Under the pieces are notes generated by a model. That model ran no database searches, was not told where the DNA came from, and saw only the letters and a program-made list of their open reading frames with translations. 64,000 nt of DNA from Pyrrhosoma nymphula (Eukaryota; Arthropoda; Insecta; Odonata; Coenagrionidae). Where the stretch lies: NCBI GenBank assembly GCA_963573305.1, contig OY754329.1, positions 129,877,422-129,941,421 of the forward strand, written 5' to 3'. Positions 13,295-24,639 of the stretch are shown piece after piece. The translations under genes were made by a program, and so were the position numbers. Position 1 is the stretch's first letter, and every line of letters starts with the position of its first letter.

Positions 13295-13640
13295 CAGTAA
13301 AACTCCAATTATCCGAACTCCAACTATCCGGATCGCCAATTATACGAATCGCTTTTAGGGGAAAAATCCTCTAAAATCGGCTCTATACAGTCACGGCAAT
13401 AGGCTATTCGAAACGTGTATTGTATCTTTTGTACAGTTAATTTCATTTTACAGTTATTGATTACGCCAAATACGTTTCTTTAGCGTTTTTAGATCAATCC
13501 GAAGCGAATACTTTAAGAAGTTTCCAAAGAAATTGCATTTTTTGTTAGTTATCCACCTATCCGGATAGTTCATCATCCGGATATTTCATTATCCCGATGG
13601 GGTTCGGTCCCAATTGATCCAGATAATTGGAGTTCTACTG
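13295..13640. mobile_element. Tigger/pogo-like non-autonomous DNA transposon
   Basis: A 346-bp element bounded by TA dinucleotides at 13293-13294 and 13641-13642. The ends are inverted: the left starts CAGTAAAACTCCAATTATC and the right, read inward, starts CAGTAGAACTCCAATTATC. CAGT ends with an ATTATCCG block and a TA target are typical of the Tigger branch of pogo transposons. Sub-terminal TATCCGGAT blocks recur near both ends. There is no transposase frame, so it would need a transposase in trans. Confidence 0.85.
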
Positions 13641-13642
13641 TA

Positions 13643-14828
13643 CCAGAAAATTCAAGATTTCTAGATAAGTTATTGTTGAAACCATTGGCATTTGACAAAA
13701 ACGAAAGATTTGCAGGGAAGCAGTGAACTGGATAGTATTTCTTGGACTTTCTTCACCACAGTTTAAATGCGGATATTCACGGCAGTGCAGTAAAAGATGA
13801 GAAGGAAAAAGAACACCCATAGTATCCTCTGATAATTTTTCGGTGAGCTCTGGCATGCCGTAAAGCGCTAACTTATATCCCTAATGAAGGGTGTGCATCT
13901 ATTTCTAGGCTCGAATACGAATGTTCCATCAAACCAAATGATGGTTTCCCTTCACGTATGGCAAACTCCGGGAAAGAAAGAATATGACTCCAATGCCCCA
14001 ACAAAATTGATGAAAGGATTAGGATATTGAAGACCCGTCTTAATCAGAAACACTACCTACGAATGAATGCACCGGGAGTTCCACTCCAGATCAATTCATA
14101 ATAGAAACGCTATAAAAAGAAAACTACTACGGAGGCGTTCCATCTAAGCTGACCTTACCTTTGACGGCAAAGCCATTCCAGGGATTAAAAAATGCTTAAG
14201 TTGGTCTCATGGTATTTTAAAATCAGAATTAAAACCTATCATTTGATTAAAAATACCCTGAAGTTTTACAGGCAGCATTAAATCACGCTAGAGCCTTTTT
14301 ACCGCTTTCGGAGAAGATGAGAGCTACGGTAAATCTTTCAGCCTCTTTGATCATAGCCGCAATCCAAATTAGGCGAGCTCTAACTGTTTTTGGGTCCCAG
14401 TTCTTCACTCAAATGTGCTGAGCAACGGGGGAAGACAGACTAGAGCTAATTTAAGTTGATTCTGGAGCGTAGCAGGCTAAGAGGAGAGAACTAGGCAAAC
14501 AATCAAAAGGTCAAAGGGCCATAGGAGATAGAGGCCATGTGGGCTCATCTTCCCTTTAAAGTGGAGATAAAGGAGCCTAATGAACTCGCACCCGTGAGGG
14601 AATATAAGATGGGCCTCTAACCCTCTGTCGAATGGTTCTTTAATCCCACGTCCTCATCTCGAAGTTACGGACAGCAACAGACACCATTGAAGGAGTTAAT
14701 ATCCACTTAGTCGCACCATTGAAGTCACTTTGAGGTGACTTCATTGGTGACTATTTTCTACAAAATGTAAAAGAAACTATTTCATAATGTAGACATTCTA
14801 AAATGCAATTTTCCACAGATAAAGATCG
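13643..14828. other. Mixed DNA with one hairpin
   Basis: Nothing coding. An imperfect 14-bp inverted repeat (14715-14728 with 14735-14748, one mismatch) can form a hairpin around the sequence CACTTTGAGGTG. Confidence 0.4.
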
Positions 14829-14863
14829 CCCCGGGTTTCGATGCACTGCATCATCATCAGGTG
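14829..14863 (-). ncRNA. Hammerhead-like motif, single copy
   Basis: On the minus strand: CTGATGA (14854-14860), one unpaired T, a perfect 5-bp stem GATGC/GCATC with a 3-nt loop (14840-14852), then GAAAC (14835-14839) and CCGGGG. This is one of the cleanest examples of the module in the window. The short palindrome that follows GAAA is imperfect, and there is no obvious stem I, so self-cleavage is not predicted from this copy alone. Confidence 0.5.
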
Positions 14864-15895
14864 CATTAAGTTTGTAAATCATGGTATATATAAAAGAGGA
14901 GGTGGGGGAGGGAGGTTAGGGAGGAAGAGGGAGGGAGTGAGGAGGAGGAAAGATTCAAGGGAGGACGGAGGAAGGATGGTTTTTTATTTTGAACCTATTC
15001 CACTTCAAATTTTCATCCGGTAACGGAAAACATCTAGAAAGACTCGAGATAAGAGTTTCGACTATGTGATGAACCAGTCACATGATGTTAGTTAAAAAAA
15101 GAGTAAATTGTAAAGTTTTTAATTAAAGTTGCGACAGGTCTTGTCAAAAAGTCGAAATCATCATGGCAATAACATCAGATTATTCAAAGAAACCTGTCGT
15201 CATTTCATAAATTCTGCGAAATCTTCACAGCTTGTTATACTGACTGGCTCTCGCAATAGGATGAGAGTGGTTCAAAATAACCGCAGTAGTCGACGCACCC
15301 AAATCTTATAACTACTATTAAGACTAACAGGTTTCACGAAGAGGTTTGCCAAAGTTTCGAAAACTAGCCAAATCTAGACAAGAACTATGATCTCTTCGGC
15401 TACGGTCCATCCGGTGCGATGAGTGTCTAAAAGACCAACGCGAAAGTCAGCCAGAGCTAACTCTATCATTAGGATGGACACTGAATTCAAACGAAAACTT
15501 CAAAATATAAAAAAGTGGAAATGGCATATTATAAAGGCAGCTGAATGAGGTAGATACACGTACGTTGAGAAAAAAAAAACGAAAATTAAACCATAAAGAT
15601 GAGATATTGCCCGTACTTTGGCCCTGTGGAGACAGAATACGAATAAAATGGAGGTGTTCGATATGTGAGTTAGGACCTCGTGGAGTGCGCTGTTGCCTAA
15701 TTTACATTTTATGTGTTCACCTCGATGCCACGCTGTGAACCATCTTCAAAATCGCATAAATTTAAGGTAGGCTGGATGTAAAAGTATTTGCTCATCGGAA
15801 GACCACTAGATGTGCAGTTTGTATATTGCATAGCAATATGTTAATTTTCCTTCTACTATTGGCAACATTGCGCCCCCGGCGGAATGGAGATTTAC
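14864..15895. other. Mixed DNA, no supported gene
   Basis: 14890-14980 is a G/A-rich run on the plus strand. The remainder has short frames without recognisable domains. Confidence 0.4.
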
Positions 15896-15903
15896 ACAGG
15901 AAA

Positions 15904-16178
15904 CAGTGGCGTATCAAGAATTTGGCTCTGGGGGGGGGGGGGGGGATGTCTGGAATATTTTTGATAGGTGAGTACCGGGGTCTGAGTCCAGACAAATTGG
16001 GGGCCCACCCCTGGAAAGTTTTTGAAAATTATAACAACAAAACTGCATTTTAAAGCCCTTTTTGATGTAAATATTTAGTTAATTTTTTTGCATATTAATG
16101 TTGGTACCCTTAACAAAGTTGCTTCTGGGGAGGGTCCGGTCCCGTTCGTCCCCCTCCCCCCCCGTAAATGCGCCCATG
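15904..16178. mobile_element. hAT-like MITE, 275 bp
   Basis: Flanked by the perfect 8-bp duplication ACAGGAAA (15896-15903 and 16179-16186), the size made by hAT transposases. The left end reads CAGTGGCGTATC and the right end, read inward, CATGGGCGCATTTAC, so the inverted termini are short and imperfect. A run of 16 G (15930-15945) lies near the left end and a C-rich run (16150-16163) near the right, so the single strand could fold back. There is no coding frame. Confidence 0.75.
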
Positions 16179-16244
16179 ACAGGAAACGAATCTCTATAAG
16201 AGCCCATATCTTCTTTATCTCTATCTCTATATATATAAAAGTCA

Positions 16245-16280
16245 ATGTATGTATGTATGTATGTATGTATGTATGTATGT
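16245..16280. repeat. (ATGT)n microsatellite in the Helitron 5' end
   Basis: Tetranucleotide tract just inside the 5' end of copy 1. The equivalent tract in copy 2 (18394-18420) is shorter, so the number of repeats has changed since duplication. Confidence 0.9.
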
Positions 16281-18039
16281 TCCACATCTCCTCCTAAACC
16301 ACATGGCCGATTTTGATGAAATTTGGAACACATGTTTGTTACTGGTAGACAACAAACACTGTAGGGTTCAATTAACCGAAACCCTATTTTTTCAGGGTTA
16401 AGGGTGTGATCCTTACTAATATGTATAAAAATGTAATGGTCTCTTTCTGTCTGTTGCTCCATTACGCAAAAACTACTGGACCGATTGAGCTGAAATTTGG
16501 CATGTAGATAGAATAAATATTTGGTTGTATCATATGCTATATTAAAAAGCCCTAAGGGCCCCCAAAGGCCCCCGAAGGTCCCCCGTGGTGGTCCATGCTA
16601 AGCATTGTGTTCGGTGCAGTGGTTTCATTTTTTGCTTTTTAAAAGTACATTCACTCAAGATATAGGGCTGGAATTTTTTTTATCGGATGGCTGAATCAAT
16701 ATAATTTCTAATTTTATCAATCGATTTTCTTCTACCCTCCGAAGTTTTCTGAAATTCATCTTTTCAGCTGAAATATCTCACATTTTTAGGTGAAATCAAC
16801 AATAACATATTTCCTTGACAACCAGAGAATATTCACGCCTCTAGCATTAAAATATCACATTCTCCTGCAGGCCCATGATAGTAAGTAGAAAGAAGATCCG
16901 TATAATAAGGCCCCAGAGTCCCCAGGCCCCCATGATAGATTGCTTCAGGGGGTTATCGTTAAAATCAATGCATATTTAACAAGATTACTATTCAACGTCT
17001 ACTCTCAAAGTAGCTCTCAAAGGCGCATATATATGGGAGAACACTTACGTAGTAAACGTTACACATAAAGGAATTAATAGACTACACACTTAAAAGAATA
17101 TATACGTGCAGCGAATATCAATGGTAATAATGCCTCTGTTGCTACAACAAACATGGCGTTGTTTATTATCGTTTAATACTCAAATGTATTACACGTAATG
17201 AAACCGTCTGCCTCTCATTACGATCGCGAACTGTTTTTAGACTAATTCCCACATCAGAAACGTCACAAATTATTTATACGTTTAAAAGTGTTAAAGTGCA
17301 GTTAACTTAGGTACATTTCACTCAATCATCGAGTTGCCTATTCTAGACTCTCACTTACCGCTGTGTTTCCGATCCTTGGACTTAAAAATATATCCATCAA
17401 CATGCTTAATAGAAAAAAGAGTAACCTTTCGTAAAAACCTTCTAGAGCAAAATGAATGTCTTATTTGCGAGAAAATGAACCCTTGAAAGAAAAACGACAA
17501 AGGTTAGACTTGGATGGTCAAAGACATGCCCACCAGCGATCTCATGAGATTCTCCCCGTGGTGTTTCTCGGGTTACGCTAATATCCGTACAAATTTCATC
17601 CTTACCCAACATACAGACGGGTAACCAGCTCGAAATCTGGTTCAAATACAGACCCATCTGTTTCAAACCTTCAATCTGCTTTAAGATGGCGGAAATTATA
17701 ATTACGTCACTACATGCTTCTTACCCGAAAGAAAAACGGAAATTTTGTGCAATGAACGGCATCCGTGCATGAAAATCGGCAAGAGCAGTAAGAATCACCA
17801 TAATGTTTTTATTTAGCAACCAAAACCAATGATTATGGCTATGCCGAAGGCGCAGTCCCATTGATGGAGGATTCATAGGTCAAATAAACATGGCTTCTGC
17901 TGCCATTACTCCTCTTGACGTGTCAACCGTTGGATTGTACTCTTCTGTGTAATCCTGATTAAGATAATCAACGCACATATCAACGTTGAATAGTGCAACT
18001 GAATTAAGTCATGGAATGCAAATATATTTATGTGCACAA

Positions 18040-18295
18040 GGGAAGCGATCAAGCTGTTAATCACTCAGAAGACGGCTCAAGAGAACCGTAGGGACGAGGT
18101 GACCATCTATCAACCTTTGCTATTTAAGTAGTAATGAGTCTGCAAGGCCGATTTTTGGGTTTCCCGTGCATAAAAGTGGACCAACAGTCACTCATCTCTC
18201 CGTGCACCTGGAAAACTGTAAGTGTGTCTACTACAACGAACACAACATACAAGATAGGTTACGAACTCCTCAAATGACAACGCACACTGTTTTTC
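18040..18295 (+). pseudogene. Helitron replicase-helicase remnant, copy 1
   Basis: Corresponds to the better preserved stretch at 20204-20458. The frame reads NRRDEVTIYQP and then stops near 18130. The rest of the domain continues in another frame, so there is at least one stop and one frameshift. Only about 80 codons of a protein that usually exceeds 1000 remain. Confidence 0.65.
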
Positions 18296-18343
18296 TTCGA
18301 GCTTTGTGGTTTTACTACAAAAAATAAGTTTAATGTTTTTCAC

Positions 18344-18364
18344 ACCCGTTGAATTTCAACGGGT
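18344..18364 (+). other. Helitron 3' terminal hairpin, copy 1
   Basis: ACCCGTTGAA and its exact complement are separated by one base, 12 bases upstream of the junction with copy 2. This is the usual position of the Helitron terminator hairpin. Confidence 0.85.
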
Positions 18365-20203
18365 ATCTTCCGCTCGTATATATATAAAAGTCAATGTATG
18401 TATGTATGTATGTATGTATGTTCCACATCTCCTCCTAAACCACACGACCGATTTTGATGAAATTTGGAACACGAGTTTGTCACTGATACACAACAAACAT
18501 TGTAGGGTTCAATTAACCGAAACCCTATTTTTTCAGGGTTAAGGGTGTGATCCTTACTAATATGTATAAAAATTTAATGGTCTCTGTTTGTCTGTTGCTC
18601 CATCACGTAAAAACTACTGGACCGATTGAGCTGTAATTTGGCATGTAGATAGAAAACATATGTGGTTGTAACATATGCTATTTTAAAAATCCCTAAGGGC
18701 CCCCAAAGGCCCCCTGAAGGTCCCCCCTGGTGGTTCATGCTAAGCATTGGGTTCGGTGCAGTGGTTTCATTTATTTGTTTTAAAAATTACTTTCACTCAA
18801 GATATAGGGCTGGGATTTTTTTATCGGATGGCTAAATAAATGACGTTTCTAATTTTATCAATCGATTTCCTTCTACGCTCCGTATTTGTCTGAACTTCAA
18901 GTTTTCAGCTGAAAAATCTCACCTTTTTCTCTGAAATCAACAATAACATATTTCCTTGACAACCATAGATTTGATTTTCAAAGGATATACAGGCCTCTAG
19001 CATATAAATATCACGCCTTCCTGCAGGCCCATGATAGTACGTAGAAAAAAAATCCGTATAAGAAGAGCCCATAGTCCCAAGGGCCCCATGATAAATTGCT
19101 TCGGGGGGTACTCGATAAAGCCAATGCATATTTAACAAGTATACTTTTCAACGTCTATTCTCAAAGTAGCTCTCAAAGGGGCACTGCATGTATATGAGAG
19201 AATAATTACGGAGTAAACTTTACACATAAAGGAATTAATAGAATACACACTTAATTAAATGTGCAAGAATATTTACGTGGAGCGAATATCAATGGTAATA
19301 ATGCCTCTGTTGCTACAACAAACACGGCGTTGTTTATTATCATTTAATACTCAGATGTATTACACGTAGTGAAACCGTCGGCCTCTCATTGCGATTGCGA
19401 ATTGTTTTTTAGACCAATTCCCACATCAAAAATGTCACGAGTTATTTATATGTTTAAAAGTGTTTAAGTGCAGTTAACTTAGGTACATTCACACAATCAT
19501 CGAGTTGCCTATTCTAGACTCTCACTTGCCGCTGTGTTTCCGTTTCTTGGACTCAAAAATATATCCATCAACAAGCCTAATAGGAAAAAAAGTAACCTTT
19601 CGAAAAAATCTTCTAAAGCAAAATGAATGTTTTATTTTCGAGAAAATGAGCCCTTTAAAGAAAAACGACAAAGGTTAGACTTGGATGGTCAAAGACATGC
19701 CCACCAGCGATCTCATGAGATTCTCCTCATGGTGTTTCTCGGGTTACGCTAAGATCCGCACCAATTTCATCCTTACCCAACCTACAGACGGGTAACCAAC
19801 TATAAATCTGGTTCAAATATAGACGCATCTGTTTCGAACATTCAGTCTGCGTTAAGATGGCGGAAATTATAATGACGTCACTACATGCTTCTTACCCGAA
19901 AGAAGAACGGAAATTCTGCGCAATCAACGACATCCGTGCATGAAAATCGACAAGTGCACTAAGAGTCACCATAGATTTTTTTCATTTAGCAACGGAAACC
20001 AATGATTATGGCTATTCCGAAGGCGCGGTCCCATTGATGGAGGATTCATAGGTCAAATAAACCTGGCTTCCGCTGCCATTACTCCTCTTGACGTTGTCAA
20101 CCGCTGGATTGTACCCTTCTGTCCAATCCTGATTAAGATAATCAACGCACATATCAACGTTGAATAGTGCAACAGAATTAAGTCATAGAATGCAAATATA
20201 TGT

Positions 20204-20458
20204 ATGTACACAAGGGAAGCGATAGAGCTGTTAATCACTCAGAAGACGGCTCAAGGGAACCGGAGGGACGAGGTGACCATCTATCAACCTAGGTGCTATT
20301 TAAGTATTAATGAGTCTGCGAGGCCGATTTTTGAGTTTCCCGTGCATGAAAGTGAACCAATAGTCACTCATCTCTCCGTGCACATGGAAAAATGTCAGTG
20401 TGTCTACTACATCGAACACAACATACAAGATAGGTTACCACGCCTACTCCTCAAATGA
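20204..20458 (+). pseudogene. Helitron replicase-helicase fragment, copy 2
   Basis: An 84-codon open stretch reads DEVTIYQPRCYLSINESA and then FEFPVHESEPIVTHLSVH. In autonomous Helitrons this corresponds to the segment between the Rep nuclease and the helicase, with the recognisable pattern DEV..YQ..RYISSNEA....FPIHE..P.V..L.VHLE.....VYF. The Rep HUH motif and the helicase Walker motifs are absent, so it cannot be functional. This fragment is the best protein-level proof of Helitron origin here. Confidence 0.8.
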
Positions 20459-20524
20459 CCACACATACTGTTTTTCTTCGGGCTTTGCGGTTTTATTATA
20501 AAAAATAAGTTTAATGTTTTTCAC

Positions 20525-20545
20525 ACCCGTTGAATTTCAACGGGT
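20525..20545 (+). other. Helitron 3' terminal hairpin, copy 2
   Basis: Identical to the copy 1 hairpin: 10-bp perfect stem, 1-nt loop, 12 bases before the element end at 20557. Confidence 0.85.
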
Positions 20546-20669
20546 ATCTTCCGCTCGTAGTCAACTAAATGTGGAACGCCATATACACATGGTTGGGAAC
20601 ATCTTGGTGAAATCAAAGTATAGGCAAAAAAGGTTACTGTACCAAGTAATAAGGGTGATGGAACTTTCA

Positions 20670-20836
20670 GGCTCGGTTTTATGAAGTCTGGTTAACCTTA
20701 ACCACAGATGACGTAGCCTTTCCGTTAGCTGACAACTTTCTGCCGGTTAGTTCACTTTGTTGTCATCAATAGAAGAACGTTTTTATTTTGTTGCCCAAGC
20801 AGAAAAATATTTAACCAGAGGTTATAAAACTGGTCC
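20670..20836. mobile_element. Harbinger-like MITE, 167 bp
   Basis: The ends are inverted: GGCTCGGTTTTATGA on the left, and GGACCAGTTTTATAA read inward from the right; both are followed within a few bases by CTGGTTAA. Short GG-ended TIRs with a GTTTTATAA block and a 3-bp target are typical of PIF/Harbinger MITEs. The flanking trinucleotides are TCA (20667-20669) and TAA (20837-20839), so the target duplication is imperfect. No coding frame. Confidence 0.55.
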
Positions 20837-20839
20837 TAA

Positions 20840-21420
20840 TGGTTGTTCTGTAAATATTTAGGGAAGTTGGGATGAAGGAAAGGAAGGGTAGACGTTTGGA
20901 ATGTAATGAGGAGGGAGGTTAAAATATATACTGCATTGAAGAGGAAAAACCGAGTAAAGAAATTTTGCAATCTCTGCGTGAATTTGGGCAGTGGGACAGT
21001 AGTAACGATTCATTTAAACTATGCCCACATACGTAGAATACCAAACTTACACTAAAAAGTTGGTCGCGTAATTCTAAGACAATACGCAATTAAGACGATT
21101 CTCAAGAAAAAAGACGGACGTAAATCTAATGAAACTCTTGGAGCCATTAGTTGGAGTGCTGAAAACCACGTGAAATCACAAATCGCGAGTCACCCTATTG
21201 AGATAGAAGGGAGGAATCGTGCGTAGGAATAGGGAAACTCCAGAAGGAGCCAAAGGAGAGTAGTTATCAATAAACAAACCCTATCCTACCACGTTGAACA
21301 CAAATTTGAAACAAAAAAATTACGCAAAGTTTCAAGTTTTTAACAAAATCTCATCAAAAGAGCGAAGACCCCAGCAAGCATTTCTGTCGCAATCACAGCC
21401 AGTCTTACATGAGCGTTAAA
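20840..21420. other. Mixed DNA, nothing recognised
   Basis: No defined repeat ends and no reading frame of note. Confidence 0.4.
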
Positions 21421-22020
21421 TCTATATGTAACGACTAACAATCGAGTGGTGCGACTGAATCAGATTCTCAAGCCGGAGCTCGATAACCAAAGCAGACGAG
21501 ATATTTGCGCAACGGCTCCAAGATCTCGAGGCAAGTTGGAGAGGGACGGGAGGAGGAAGAGGAGGATTCTGGGAGGGGGAGGCAAGGGGGAGGTAGGGGA
21601 GGGTGCTGGGAAGGCAAAAGAGGGAGGATCCCAGCACTCTCATGAGGGGGAGAGAGGAGAGGGGAACGGAGATTAGGGGAGGGAGGGGTGGAAGGAGAAT
21701 TGAGTCACAGGGCTTTCGAGACAATGAGCACTTGTGCATGCTTCCTCTCTGCTCGCCACATAGTCGAGTGGAAAACGAGAGAGACAGACAGCGGCGGTGA
21801 TACGTCAATTGCGCTTCCAGCAAGAGAGGGGACAACGCACGCTCACGGTCACGAGTGACACTGTAGATGGCGTCGCTGGAGCGAGCGGGAGATGAAAAAA
21901 GGATTAGATCTCCTCCTTGTCGCCCGGAAGGGGGCGCCTAGTTCGGGACAAAGGGTTTTTCTTCTCTTCACCGCAAGAAAAACTTTTTCCCTTCATAGAG
22001 CGCCTTGCGCTCTCTAAGAC
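21421..22020. other. GC-rich, purine-skewed island
   Basis: G/A-rich on the plus strand at 21530-21710, then CpG-rich to 21950. It contains TAGATGGCGTCG at 21866-21877, close to YY1-type sites, and a 7-bp perfect hairpin AGAGCGC/GCGCTCT at 21997-22013. Long minus-strand (137 codons) and plus-strand frames overlap and are low-complexity. A promoter-like role is possible but unproven. Confidence 0.4.
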
Positions 22021-22378
22021 TCCTGAGAGTTAAATGTTTTAACCCGGGATGGATTTGGGCAGATCCCAAAGGACAGAATTTTATTACCCAAAACCCTCGA
22101 CTGTACGCTCACGCTAATGCGGACGGCTAAATGATGATGATAGCTAGCCCTTCTGGACATTCATTCAAGAGCTAGAACGAGTTTCGTTTAAGAGCGCATT
22201 TCGCAAAAATTTACAATTCATTTCGCACATCCCCATCAGATGACTCCGCTAAAGTTTTTAACACAATTAGCCTCGCTGAATTTATAAAACAAAAGTACGG
22301 CAAAGGGGGAAGATATGACATTCAAGCGAGCGCCTATAGTTTGACAAAGGGTTTATTTTCCCTGCAAGATAAAACAAA

Positions 22379-22892
22379 TTAAGGTAGTTTGAGCGAGATT
22401 TTCCCCGTCATAATGGACACCATATTAACATTTTTTTATTAATACACCTGTAAGAAGCATGAAGTATATATTATAACATTAATTGCGCAAATGCTTTGTT
22501 TTAAATTACTGAAATTCTTGGAAAAATTGTATTCACGCCGTACGCTGAAATGTCTTGACAACTGAATAGTTTTTGTGATGCTGTAAAAGTTACTGCAGTG
22601 ACTTGTTGATTTATTAAAAAAAATAGTTGAGAAAGCATACAAACTACACAATTTTAAATTTTCGACGAGATCTATGAGCCAGAAACTCCTCATTTTTCAA
22701 ATAAAGTCTCTCTGGAGAGCGTACCCGCACAATTTCCTACGGAACCAGTCTGGTATTCGTAGGCAAATATCTTGAAAAGGGTAATGGTATGCGGCTGATT
22801 TTCTATTATCATTGGAAAGATGAGATCTTTTTCATTTAAATAACGCTAAATTCATCGAATGCTATATGAAGTAATACCTCGCTCAAACTAAC
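22379..22892. mobile_element. Unclassified TIR element, family X copy 1
   Basis: A perfect 13-bp inverted terminal repeat, TAGTTTGAGCGAG, lies at 22385-22397 and 22878-22890. The left end is preceded by TTAA, but the right flank does not match it cleanly, so target duplication and superfamily are unresolved. The right three quarters aligns with 38650-39075 (shared GAGAAAGCATACAAA and GACGAGAT blocks). The minus-strand frame at 22439-22693 shows no transposase motif. Confidence 0.55.
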
Positions 22893-23733
22893 TAAACTTC
22901 ATACAGTGCCTACATTTTCTTTGAGATTTATCTTTTTGCCCTAGAATGGAATAGGGAAAAATACCTATTATTATTAGTAGCAACTTCACGTGAAGATGTA
23001 ACGAAACCATGGTATGTGAAAAATAAAATTACGTGTGGAAAAAGCTGTGCTGAAAATTCACCTAACATTCCCACTGTGAAAGACTTCCACAAAGTTGCGT
23101 CCGCAACAGTTTCTTATATAAATAGCACGCTTGAAAACGCAAAAACGTTAACTTTTTTTTTACCCTGAACGGATTAGGGAAAAATACCTGTACGAAAAGA
23201 ATTAAATCACCCAAGGACGACGTTTAATTATACGCTTTCGCAGAGGTGAACGGAAACGTTTGTCACAGGAGAAGAAGAAGAAAAAGTGGGAAGAATTTTT
23301 TCCCCTTACGTCCTACGAAACAATTAAGAATTGACAACAGTAAATTTTAAAATGAGGAATCTACATATCCCTTAGGAGAGCCTGTGTTAGGGTTACCATC
23401 TATTACAATACTCCACATTTGGCTAGTATTTCTAATCTGTTACAGACATGTACCTAAAATACCGTGAGCGAAAAATTATAGAAGATATAACGATAAGTAT
23501 ATTATTATATGGCTATATTAAACGTATTCACTGTATCAACATCAAATTAATTTTCATAAATGAGAAGCAAAAGAAAAGTAACCAAATATCAAAATCTATC
23601 AAGCCAAAAAAATGCCTGACACTGGCTGATGGGGGGTAAGGAGCATTAGTTTTGTAAAATGAATGATTGTACTTAGAGTTGATAAACTATTACGTAGTTC
23701 AATTAGGCATATAAGTGTGAGTTACACTCAATA
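22893..23733. other. AT-rich DNA with a short direct repeat and hairpin
   Basis: A 34-bp imperfect direct repeat, sharing TAGGGAAAAATACCT, lies at 22931-22968 and 23155-23188. A 6-bp hairpin GTTGCG/CGCAAC sits at 23094-23107. At 22993-23016 TGAAGATGTAACGAAAC followed by the palindrome CCATGG and TA resembles a hammerhead-like module that has lost stem II. No gene. Confidence 0.35.
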
Positions 23734-23775
23734 GCCCAGAGGACGATGCACGAGTCAGGCATCGAAACGCTGGGC
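23734..23775 (+). ncRNA. Hammerhead-like motif with an outer stem
   Basis: GATGC and GCATC form a perfect 5-bp stem around a 9-nt loop, followed directly by GAAACG. An outer 6-bp stem pairs GCCCAG (23734-23739) with CTGGGC (23770-23775), in the position expected for stem I. The core left of the stem is AGGAC rather than CTGA, and there is no room for stem III. It is either a degenerate copy of the module or a coincidence of two nested stems. Confidence 0.35.
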
Positions 23776-24639
23776 AGTATGGAGGGCATAAGCCGGTGGA
23801 GAACCCGAGAAGAATTCGTACGGCAGTTACGTAGTTTAATTTGGTATACAAAGGAATGCTATAAATTAAAGGTATTATTCAATACCTTTAACAGGGAAAA
23901 AACACACTTAAATTTCCCTTGTATGTGTACAAACGGACTTCAGTGGAGGCAATATGCAACGCTCTTGGGAGCTATAAAAACTACTCTTAAGAATCCATAA
24001 AGGACAGTATGTAAACTGCGTCTGCAATGCAGCGAAATCTTATCGATTCCTCAAGGCACACATGACTTAACCAGAGTTCGCACGTGTTGATCGTTTGAGG
24101 GGGACAAAAAGGCTTCTTCCCAACAACTTAGCATTCCGGAAAGCTGAGTTCATTATTTGTTTAGAGATGTGGGGAAATTTTCTTGCAAGCATGAATCACG
24201 GAGAAAGGAGATAAGTTTCAAGAAGAGCGCAACGTCCATCTGAAGGATTAGACACTAAACGTTTGAGATAACACAAGATCACAACGTCTTACACCCGTGG
24301 ACACAGCAATGAGACGTCAAAAGCCCCCGCATATTTTCCTTAAGCTACAGACTAAAACACTAACATGTGCTTACTTTTCATCTTTTAAACAAAAAATACG
24401 CCACCTCAGGAGACCTTTCCAGTTGGCGCATGACGCAAAGAAGTTTTGAAAGTAAATCAGAAGCACAGAAATCACAATGAACGCTCGTATCTCTATATCC
24501 TACTTCATTATTTGATATCTAGTAACTCCTATTTTTTGCTTTTCTCTGCGGATAATTCTCATGATATAAACTTGTTGAGTGAACAAATGAGTTTCTTACC
24601 GTGAAACGTAAAGTTAGATCACAATGGTAGATATGAATA
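23776..24639. other. Mixed DNA, no supported gene
   Basis: An 84-codon plus frame begins at 23746, inside the motif above, and ends at 24000. It shows no recognisable domain. The rest is featureless. Confidence 0.4.

Larger units (their letters stand above)
16228..18376 (+). mobile_element. Helitron copy 1 (non-autonomous, decayed)
   Basis: This unit begins TATATATATAAAAGTC, just after TC, and ends in a 10-bp perfect hairpin (18344-18364) followed by 12 bases ending CGCTCG. A terminal hairpin 10-12 bases from the 3' end and a lack of target duplication are Helitron hallmarks. It aligns along its whole length with the adjacent copy 2, with scattered substitutions and small indels. A replicase-helicase remnant lies near the 3' end. 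Near 17683-17709 it carries AAGATGGCGG followed by TTACGTCA. The 3' end abuts the 5' end of copy 2 with no base between. Helentron or Helitron subgroup cannot be settled here. Confidence 0.85.
18377..20557 (+). mobile_element. Helitron copy 2, head-to-tail with copy 1
   Basis: It starts TATATATATAAAAGTC directly after the final CGCTCG of copy 1 and ends with the same hairpin (20525-20545) and terminal CGCTCG; unique sequence starts TAGTCAAC. At 2181 bp it is slightly longer than copy 1. It keeps an open stretch of replicase-helicase at 20204-20458. It also has AAGATGGCGG (19854-19863) followed by the palindrome TGACGTCA (19873-19880), the same place as in copy 1. Joined tandem Helitrons are known from read-through past a 3' end or insertion next to an existing copy. 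Confidence 0.85.

Noticed and set aside
16228..20557. Treating the 2.15-kb tandem pair as a simple segmental duplication of host DNA
   Set aside because: The unit boundaries coincide with a Helitron-type 5' end and a 3' hairpin terminus, and Helitron helicase sequence is present.
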